64,000 nucleotides of DNA, from the NCBI GenBank assembly GCA_037178855.1, contig JASJZC010000003.1, positions 310,001 through 374,000 on the forward strand, given 5' to 3'. Position numbers and translations under genes: made by a program. Of the stretch, positions 56,201-64,000 are shown in pieces. Below the pieces are notes generated by a model, which saw only the letters and a list, made by a program, of their open reading frames with translations, ran no database searches and was not told the origin of the DNA. Source of the stretch: Oscheius sp. JU75. Taxonomy: Eukaryota > Nematoda > Chromadorea > Rhabditida > Rhabditidae. Each line of letters starts with the position of its first letter. Position 1 is the first letter of the stretch.

Positions 56201-59200
56201 TTTTTATCAGTACTCTGTCACCACAGCACGACGAATACGATGGTCGACCGCCTTTTGAGCAGATCAAGGAAGCTTTGAGCAGGTAGGAAGTCTTTGTCGC
56301 TCTGTCTTACGGTCTCTCAGTTCCTCTGTCTTACTGTGGCTCTGTCTCTATCTGTCTCTCTGTCACTCAGTCTCAATTGCGCGTAGCGTTACGCGGTGGT
56401 TTGGTTCTGCGTTGGCTTGGTGCGCGCTTGACTTAGGAAAATCGCAATATCTCGGCTCCCGTCTATCCAATCGTTCTCAAACTTAATCCCATAGTTTTTT
56501 CGACCAAGAATTACCTAGAAAGTAAGTTTGGAGCCCATAGGTTGAAAAATAGAAACCAGAGAAAAGATGGAAAATCCAAAAGCGCCTACATTATGAAAAA
56601 TTGTTCCGAAGCATTTTTTATTACTAATTGACTTTGATAAAGAAATATTCTTCGAATAAAGGGCACAATTATAATTTGAAAAAGCGACCGCGAAAAGAAT
56701 GGTGGTTTGGATTGGACAAAAACGGGGCCATAGAAGAGAGCACAAAAACAGGGCAGTACAACACAGTCGGCAAAAGGAAAAGCCAAAACCGCGTCTTCCT
56801 GCATTTGTAGAAGGAGGGAAAGATGCGGTTTAGGCTTTTCTGTTTACCGACTGAATTGTATTGTCCTGTTTTTGTACTCTCTTCTATTGTCCCGATGTTT
56901 CTAATCTAAACCACCCTTCTGTTCGCGGTCGCTTTTTTTTAACACAATAGCTCTAAGAAACCTAAACCATTTCCAGACTTCTCTCCCTCATGCCGTACGA
57001 CATCATTAGTCTAGAGACATGGACCAACGTCATTCCCCACTGGCTTCAACTTATTCACGATAATTGTACGGAAGAAGACCAGCCGGAACTGAAGGTTCTG
57101 TTGGGAAAGATCTTCGAGCCAGACCTGTATCCAGTTGACAGCATCAAGGTCTTTGAATTTGTCAACAAGAGGCTCAGTGGGACGGACTACGACGAGCTTT
57201 TCAATTCCCTTCAATGGCTACATTTGCTCTCAAGGCTCGAGATCACAATTCCTCTGGGAATGCTCCTGGATCAGTTCTGTGTAGCTTTGAGGAATCTTCC
57301 CGGTCTGTATATTCCTCCCCTAGGAGAGATGGACCTGGAGGACGATGACGTCAGCATTCATGTGGTCATCATCGACATCATTGTCCTCCAACTGAAACTG
57401 AACCAGTCGGTCATCTACGACAAAGCTGCCATGAACGAGAAGTTGTTCAGTTGTCTGGCTTGTCTCCTGTCTGTTCCTCTCAGGACGACTGATCACGAGT
57501 GCAAGAATCCGGAACTAGACGGATTCGCAGACTGCTCCGCCTGTCAGCAATCTGTCTTCCTTCAGCAGATGTTGATGCAGATCATTGAGTCGGTCAGTCC
57601 GAAGCAGGAAGTCCCGATCACGGCCACAGAGGACGAGCCCTTTGAGCAGACTGAGGACGCCTCCTCGTCTCATCCCAGTACTCTCTTGTCTCCATTGACC
57701 GCTCCTGGGAGTAGCAAAGCTCGTGAGTCAAGTCTTTATCTCTTTCTCTGTCTCCGTGACTTATACTCTCCCTTTCAGTGTCTCCCGTTGCTAGTGTCTC
57801 CGTGCAAGAATCCTTGACCGGTCTTCCCATCCAACGAGCTTCGGAACATCAGCAAGATATCGAATTTGTCGGCATGCTAGCCACTGAGGAGATCGAATCC
57901 GAGCAGATTCAAGCAGTGACCTTGACCGAGGGAGATGTCGGTCGAGAGACCTGTCAGGTAGTGACTACCAGTCACATTGAAGGACTCAAAGGATTCACTC
58001 CTATGGGGCCTGCTCCTCCTTCCATAGTCACGGAATTCTGGGACACATCTGTCGGAAGATTCCGCTTCTCAATGGAGACTCTTCCTGCCCAGTTAAAACT
58101 TATCAAAGCCCTGCTGATGAGTCTGGACCAGGCTGAAGATCCGGACGTGGAGTTCTTTGTTCTGTCCAGTCTCAAACTGTTGTGCCTACACTGTGAGGCT
58201 CTGAACAATACGAGAAGAGAATACAGAGGATTCTTGATCTGGATTATGGAGAATCATATGGTTCAGAAGCTGTGGACCAGACTGAGGAGCGATTTTGTTC
58301 AGGTTTGTAGACAGAGTGGCAGAGACTGACCCCTAACTTTTTCAGGTCGGTGAAGTAGCCGCTCTCCTTCTCCTCCACTGCATAAGCTTCCCTGCTGGAG
58401 AGGATGTCTTCTGGAAAATTGTTCACAAGGACTTCACATGCAAGGACTGGAAGATCCGCTTCAACTCTGTCGGCTACGGTTACGTCATGGCTCACCTAGC
58501 CCGTGTCAAAGTTGTGAAGAGTCACCGTGTGCTCCAAACAGCTCTGGCGGGACCCTTCTACCATGTCGTTGTCTCAATCTACGACCAGAATGCGGCCGTG
58601 GCTCAGAGAGCCATCATCGCCTTAAAAGCTCTGCCCTCAACCACCCTGAAAGTGAGTTGTTCTACAAGTTCCCATCACAATACTTTCAGTTGATCTGTGC
58701 CTGCTTCGAGACCCAGTTCGATGAATGCATTGTGGACAGACCTCTCATAGTCAATGCCATCAAGATCCTACTGACTCAACTTCCGGAAGAACAGACTCTA
58801 TCATTCGACTTTTTCATTCAACGCTTCGAAACATTGGTTCTGGAAGCGCAGCTTAGCAGTCAAAGCGAGGAAACTGTCTTTGTTCAAGGTAGACAAAGAG
58901 ACGGAGACAAAGACACACCGTCTTTCAGACCTGATGCACTCCGATCCCATGTCTGACGCCTACCAAAGGAAACTTGGAAAGGCTCGTCGAGCCATCGAGG
59001 GTGTCACCTCGGCCAGGAGCATTGCTAGAATGCTCAAAGAGTATGATGCCTTACGACATCAGCTCTTTTCCAATTTACCGGAGCCAACAGGTGGGTTCGG
59101 TGTTTTGCCAAAGAGACAAAGTAAGTTGCTTCACTTACTGTTTTTCTTTCCTTGTGCAACCGCGTGTAACCGTGTTCCCTTCTTTGCTATTCTGTACTTT

Positions 59201-62200
59201 TGAAGAGAAATATGTGTGGGGAAGAGAGATGGAAGGATTGTGACCTGAATAAACCTGATTCTTGACTACTAAGAATTAACTCTTAACTCTCTGAGGAGCT
59301 GTAACATTGAGAATGAGTGTACTCTCTGTGCCACTCTTCCTCTGATGAGATCCGTTGTCCTGACTGTTGACTATCTAAAGAGATATAGTGCTCGACTTTT
59401 GAAGTGTCTAGTGATTATGATGACTCAGGCCTCTTTGAACAGTTGAGCCTTGACTACTGTATTCTCTGTTTCTGCAGCTTGACTCTTGGAATGTCTTATA
59501 GTTCAGACTCATGACTCTCTGCCAAGTTCAGTCTCGTGACTATTGTATCTAGTTTACACGCGACTCTTGACTTTCGAGTGATCCAATATCTAGACAGACC
59601 TGGCTTTAGATTCATCCTTTCATCTCATCCTTCCTCCCACAGTCAAAAACCTTTTAACCCTGTACACTGCTGCGAGTGACTCACCTCTACTTTCACCTCC
59701 TATTCCTATCCCCACAATTCCCTAACCTCTTGTCTGTTTCGTGACGTTAAACCGTCGTCTCTGCCGACGACGTCGTGGTCGTCTCTCGGCAGCTGCTCTG
59801 TCCTGTCGAGTCAAAATCCTTCGCGTCGTCACCATGGTCCGAGTGGTCAACCGTTGGCGTCATCTGGGTGACAGTTTTGGAGCTGCGGCCTCGCTCGTCT
59901 CTCTCCTTCCTCGTATGGTTTGAAGTCGCATGTACTCTATCTCATTGCTATACTGTCCTATCGCTTCATGCCTCTCCTCCTGTCCCCTCTTTTTTCCGAC
60001 TTTTTTTTGAACTGGAATGTGGTAGAGATGTGTTGGTGCTTTGACAGGCTTCTCATCCTTCTCCTTTCAGTCTCCTCTGAGGTCGCTGCATCTTCTCTAA
60101 CAAGTCCTGCCTACTCTTCCGGTTAGCTTCTTCCCCTTTCTTATGACGAGTAACATGGAGCAATTGATTGTAACCTGAGAGACAGAGGGACATCAAGACA
60201 AAAAAGAGAGACAGCTATACAGTGACAGAGAGACAAAGGGAGATTGTGAGACAGCGAGACAAATAGACAGAGAAATATAAACATAGGGACAGAGAAAGTG
60301 TCAGAGAGACAGAGAGACAGAAAGAGAGGGTCACAGGTCTAACCTCCTATTTTAGGCGGATACGGTCGACTACGAGAGTTTACCGATGAAGAAAGTAACA
60401 TGTGCCTCCTGCTCAACAGAGTAGTCGACATGGAGAATCCGGAAAGACACACTGTGTACCTGGTCATTTCCCTCTTCGTAGCCTTCCTAAGCAACAAGAA
60501 CTCGACTCCTACCGATGAGAAAGCCAATGCGAAGAAGCAATCGGTCCTCTTTCGACATTTCTGTACCCTTCTGGGTTACTCTAACACGGAGAAGTGCTTC
60601 ACGATTCCTCCGGCTAGACTGAGGAAGTCGGCAGTCTGCAATGCCTTCATTTCCGGACTGCCGGAGATCCTGGATGCGAATCTGGTCATTGGTGAGTTCA
60701 GAGGAAGGGAGGGAGACCAAGAAATAGAGAGACAGGGTGACAAAGAGAGGCAGAGACTTGACTTTCAGGAAACCAGCTTCTCCCTACAGTTGTCCAGCTC
60801 CTGATCCACTTACCCTCTCCCCAACAATTGGCTTCCGACCAGGGTACAGCCATCTACTCTCTCAAGCTTCTCAATCAGCACATGAGACACCTGTGGCTAA
60901 ACTCTTTGGTTCTGATCCTCTACAAGTACCGTTTCGACCAAGCTCCCATATCTGATGCTATTGTGAGACTCATACAAATCGTGGTCAAGACACTGCAAGG
61001 TAAAAATTCTATTAAAAAAGGCGAAAACATGGGTTTAGCGCAAGCTCACAGATGTACTGACGGGGAACAGAACACGGACATCGCTACCTGGGAGGATGTG
61101 ACAGATGACGAAGAGGACAGTGACCTGATCCGTCCGGAGAGTCTAACAGTAACTACTATTCAAGAGTCGGAAGGAGAGAATGGCGAGCTGGAGGAACAGC
61201 CGACAAGGAAGAAGAGTCAGAGGAAGAGGAAGGATTCTGGGACAAAGACGAAGGTCAAGGGAGAGAACAAGTGAGTTCAGACAGACATTGAACTTTCCCA
61301 ATCCTCTACATTTCAGTGTCCAGCTCCGCTGCGGCTACTGCAACGAAGTCAAGGAGATCTTTGACGAGGAGACCATCTCCCTATGCCTTATAGCCGTCGA
61401 GACATTCCTCCATCGAGAACCTTCCATGGCAGCCCCCATGCTCTTTAACATCCTCCATACAGTCACCCGTCTTATCAACCACCCTCTCTACCCTTGGCAC
61501 GCCAGCGAAATCTTTGTGACAGGGAACAGTCGGAGCGTGGCGAAGCAGATGCTAAGAGTCACTTTGCATCAGCTGTCTTCCTCTGGAATCTGCTTCCAGC
61601 TCTTTGACTCGTCCATATCGAGGGGTGATCCCTTCTGGAACGTTGTCGCTCAGAGCCTGGCCGATTTCCCTGATCTCTCACCGGTCTATTTTGTCCAACT
61701 TCTTCTAGAAGACCTTCAAGAACAGTGGCCGGCCAGATTCTCGACTATAATGAAGAATCTGGCGGCTTATGTCATCGAAGTGCCGACGGACATGTACGTC
61801 AGTGCTTGGAACACCTGCGCCGGACATCTGGACACCTTCTTTAGGAAGTACCATACACAGGTGAGAAAATGAGGGACTGGGTATGATCAAGTACTCAGAT
61901 GACCACGGAGGGAGCGAAGCCGACAGTTGTCGAGATGGAGTCAGCCATCGTGGTCATGAACCATGTGCTCAAGGTTCAGAACTACAGTACTTTCAAGGTA
62001 CAGTTGGGGAGACAGAGAGACAGAATGACAGAAAGACAGACGGAGAGGCGGAGAGACTGAGAGACAGAAACACATAGACATATAGAGATAGAGAGACAGA
62101 TAAAACAAAAAGACAGAAAGACGGAGACATAATGTTGACCTGACTCTCTTTTCCAGACCTCCGTCACTCTCGTCGATGCCTTCTCTCGCTGGCTAGCCGA

Positions 62201-63649
62201 GGCTCTTCACCACGCTCCAGTCCAGTTGGAATCTCTTCTAGCTGTCTGTACTGCCTGCAACAGAGCCTTGATTCGGGAAAGGGACAAGCAATCCATCACC
62301 AGAGCCGTGGTCGCAGAACTTATCCAGGCGATAAAGTTCAAGTGCAATCTGCACGAGACGAATTACATGACCGTGGCCAATATGATCCTTCAGGATGCTG
62401 GAGAGGGTGAGTCCTGTCTTACGCTATCAAATCCAGAACATTGCAGAAGTCGAGGCGGTTCTAATTAATGGGGACCAGTATAACACGGCGGCGGCTGAAG
62501 CTGTCCGACCCTTCTTGTTTGAAATGCTCGACTTCATTGCCGACCTCCATGTCCTGGCCAAGATCAAGAAAGAGACTAGTTCCGATTCGGTCGGTGGGGA
62601 TCTGAAGGTCAGACTCGCCGAAGTCATGGCGAGCGAGATGTCAAGAAGCAATGGGAGGGATTGCCGGACAGTTATACGGTTCATACCGTGGCTCATGAGT
62701 CCTCCGAGTGTTACGCAGGTAAAGGACTTGTCTCTGTTCTGTCCCTTTGTCTCTCTGTCTCTTTGTCTCTCTCTCATTGACTCTGTTTCTCTGACTTACT
62801 CATTTCAGGCAGCCCCAGGGGCCTTCGCCGATTCTGTGACCAACGTCAGAGTTCTGTCGTGGCTACTCTTAGGAGCTCTTCACGCTAACTATCAGTGTCT
62901 ACCCGTCCCGATCGAGTGTTCTCAACACATGGCCGACTACATTCACTTTGTGCTGGCTGGATTTGCGGATCAGAGCAAGGTTCGTTTCTTTGAACTTCAA
63001 AAAACGAAAACGCTCTATATTAACGCACTAAGAAATCAGCGAAAGCCCGGCCGGATGGTCTAGGGGTATGATTCTCGCTTCGGGTGCGAGAGGTCCCGGG
63101 TTCGACTCCCGGTTCGGCCCAATACTTTTAGGCCAACTGGCTCTTACCTTTTTCAGCAATCGGTCGTACACATGTCCGCCCTCTTCCACGCCTTTCATCT
63201 CTGTCAGCTGTGGACGGTCTACTGTGAGCGGGCCGCCGTTTACTGTTCCACAACCGCCTTCCCGCATCTTTTGGACTTCTGGGCCCGAGTAACACCGGCT
63301 ATTCTCCAGCTGTTGAGTCATTCTAAAGTGGTATGGGTTATTACCACTTTCATTGACTTAATTTTTATTTTAGCTGGCAGACATGGTCAATTTGCACTTT
63401 CTGAACACGATCCAGGCTCTACAGCAGGTCAACTCTGCCCTTCTATGCCAGCTCTATTCTCTTTGGGCACCGATTCTGACCGCCTACCATTCCCAGATAC
63501 CGAACCAGCTGAGAATGAAGCTGGATGCTGGCGAGAATCAGCCGTCTTTACAGGCACCTGCCCTAATTGACTGGCTCAAGAGAGTCCGTTATAAGATAAG
63601 TCAGGTGGAGCTGCAGACGTCAGCAGCATCTCCCTATTATAACGTGTAA
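53242..63649 (+). CDS. UNC79: UNC79 homolog (NALCN channelosome), first exon not found
   Basis: About 22 exons, roughly 2050 residues: 53242-53359, 54157-54317, 54356-54598, 54717-55120, 55211-55714, 56155-56282, 56977-57722, 57779-58302, 58346-58651, 58690-58888, 58929-59120, 60071-60121, 60356-60691, 60769-60999, 61039-61270, 61317-61860, 61899-61997, 62157-62406, 62447-62718, 62809-62979, 63157-63330, 63374-63649. All phases agree. Landmarks include SAKIRTLSDFQ at the start, CFDPMICSDVADNSPPVFLC, SRFGVWLMAALCPPTEF, LLGYSNTEKCFTIPPARLRK, LRCGYCNEVKEIFDEET, VRVLSWLLLGALH-type segment, SALFHAFHLCQLWTVYCE, and the end YKISQVELQTSAA. UNC79 is a HEAT-like scaffold that with UNC80 supports the NALCN sodium leak channel. 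The human protein is about 2600 residues; acidic linkers are shortened here. Confidence 0.96.
54605..54700 (+). repeat. CTGTCTCT array filling a UNC79 intron
   Basis: Intron 54599-54716 is almost entirely CTGTCTCA/CTGTCTTT/CCGTCTCT units between a GTAGGT donor and a TTTTCAG acceptor. Confidence 0.85.
55764..56098 (+). repeat. Dispersed palindromic repeat, copy B
   Basis: Palindrome 55764-55815, then CACTTCTTG, AAAGTTTGGCTTGAGCTCGG, CTATATAGACG, CAGCTTTCGG, ATGATCGTTG, GGTCTAGGGAAAAATAC and an end hairpin (GGGCTCTGGTCTGGC / GCCAGGCTAGAGCCC, 56058-56092). Same order as copy A. It occupies most of the UNC79 intron 55715-56154. Confidence 0.85.
56681..56936. repeat. Foldback element with arms of about 112 nt in a UNC79 intron
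   Basis: Arm 56681-56792 and arm 56824-56936 are inverted copies: AAGCGACCGCGAA, TGGTGGTTT, AGAAGAGAG, ACAAAAACAGG, CAGTCGG and AAAACCGC recur reverse-complemented. The spacer is about 31 nt. Transcribed as part of the UNC79 pre-mRNA it would form a long hairpin. Identity looks to be about 80-85%. Confidence 0.85.
59121..60070 (+). other. Long UNC79 intron (about 950 nt)
   Basis: Exons 59120 and 60071 join directly in phase. The intron includes a Ser-rich open stretch near 59735-59870 (SSLPTTSWSSLGSC) that could be an optional exon, but its phase does not fit both neighbours. CTCT and GACTCTTGACT-like runs fill 59250-59600. Confidence 0.5.
60170..60335 (-). repeat. AGAGACAG array filling a UNC79 intron
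   Basis: Intron 60122-60355 is mostly GAGAGACAGAGGGACA-type repeat, the opposite orientation to the array in intron 54599-54716 of the same gene. Confidence 0.85.
61998..62130 (-). repeat. AGAGACAG array filling a UNC79 intron
   Basis: Intron 61998-62156 is composed of AGACAGAA/AGAGACAG units before a CTCTTTTCCAG acceptor. Confidence 0.85.
62730..62795 (+). repeat. CTGTCTCT array filling a UNC79 intron
   Basis: Intron 62719-62808 is mainly CTCTGTCTCTTTGTCT, in the CT orientation. Confidence 0.85.
63049..63120 (+). tRNA. tRNA-Pro(CGG)
   Basis: A full cloverleaf: acceptor GGCCGGA pairs with TTCGGCC (one G-T), D arm GTCTAGGGGTATGA, anticodon stem CTCGC/GCGAG with loop TTCGGGT (anticodon CGG at 63081-63083), and T arm CCGGG-TTCGACT-CCCGG. 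It has the usual eukaryotic tRNA-Pro body. No intron. A T4 run about 6 nt downstream can terminate Pol III. It lies on the sense strand in a 177-nt intron of UNC79 (62980-63156). Confidence 0.97.
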
Positions 63650-64000
63650 ATTCTGTGATATTATTGGACTGTCAATCTTTTCGGTGCTACAGAGAGTAAA
63701 TATCACTTATGTTTCTTACAGGTGTATGCTAATAGCTGCGAAACAGATAGACAGAGACAAGTCCCCACTTTTCTGACCTTACCTCCACCTCCCCTCGGCC
63801 ACTAATTACCGTCCCCGATCTCGTACTCTCCCTCCGGTCATCTTCCGGTCAATCGGCCTCCGTCTCGTCAATGAGTTTCCAGGCAATTGTGTCACAGTTC
63901 TTTGAGGTTCAATTTGTCCAGATCACACCAAATCTTAAACATTTTAGTGGCAAGCACTGTTAGTAGTCCGAAGACCATTGCCCTGGCTCATTGTCCCACC
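63650..64000. other. Downstream of UNC79
   Basis: About 350 nt after the UNC79 stop. No exon recognised; presumably 3' UTR and the flank of the next gene. Confidence 0.5.

Noticed and set aside
59735-59870. Ser-rich frame in a UNC79 intron
   Set aside because: The exons on either side already join in phase, and this piece does not fit that phase.
1-64000. CRISPR arrays, bacterial operons or phage genes
   Set aside because: No regular direct repeats with unique spacers, no Shine-Dalgarno-led gene runs; gene content and introns are those of an animal.

Overview
The window is nuclear DNA from a small-bodied metazoan. The evidence is a set of animal genes (UNC79, WDR81, a TRPM-type channel, a Shroom ASD2 protein, BLOC1S1, PGAP2, LYAR, PYM, mitochondrial L16, an ING-type PHD protein), all split by GT-AG introns with T-rich TTTCAG acceptors, plus a eukaryotic tRNA-Pro(CGG). 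A large share of introns are only 32-44 nt long and genes lie close together. No phylum-diagnostic sequence was found; an ecdysozoan or another compact invertebrate is possible. GC is mid-range.

Layout. 1-8.8 kb is mostly noncoding, rich in degenerate CTGTCTCT/AGAGACAG arrays, with two small secreted-protein genes (His-rich at 2155, LysM-like at 4160). 8.8-13.8 kb (-) is a TRPM-like channel. 14.1 kb has a six-cysteine secreted peptide. 14.7-21.3 kb is a cluster of four-transmembrane (4TM) protein genes on both strands, including a fresh tandem duplication of about 1 kb. 22.2-25.8 kb holds a duplicated promoter block, one copy of which is truncated against a 5'-deleted mariner element; between the copies lies a C-type lectin gene. 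The intact block drives a 154-residue protein carrying overlapping PSAP and PPxY motifs. 26.5-30.6 kb (-) is Shroom-like. 33.7-38.9 kb (-) is WDR81 (BEACH plus WD40). 40.1-50.4 kb is a run of housekeeping genes (ING-type PHD, PYM, BLOC1S1 on the minus strand, MRPL16, PGAP2, LYAR). 50.4-53.2 kb is repeat-rich. 53.2-63.65 kb is nearly all of UNC79, with tRNA-Pro nested in a late intron.

The genes do not form one pathway. Themes are membrane traffic (WDR81, BLOC1S1, PGAP2, the PSAP/PPxY protein), excitability (UNC79 of the NALCN complex, TRPM), cell shape (Shroom) and RNA or ribosome biology (PYM, MRPL16, LYAR). The most unusual material is structural: ultra-short introns, larger introns largely built from one degenerate octamer family in either orientation, several foldback elements in introns and spacers, and a dispersed repeat whose palindromes differ between copies yet remain self-complementary.

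Exon coordinates were worked out by hand from reading frame, splice consensus and family similarity; all named genes rest on remembered family sequences, not on a search.
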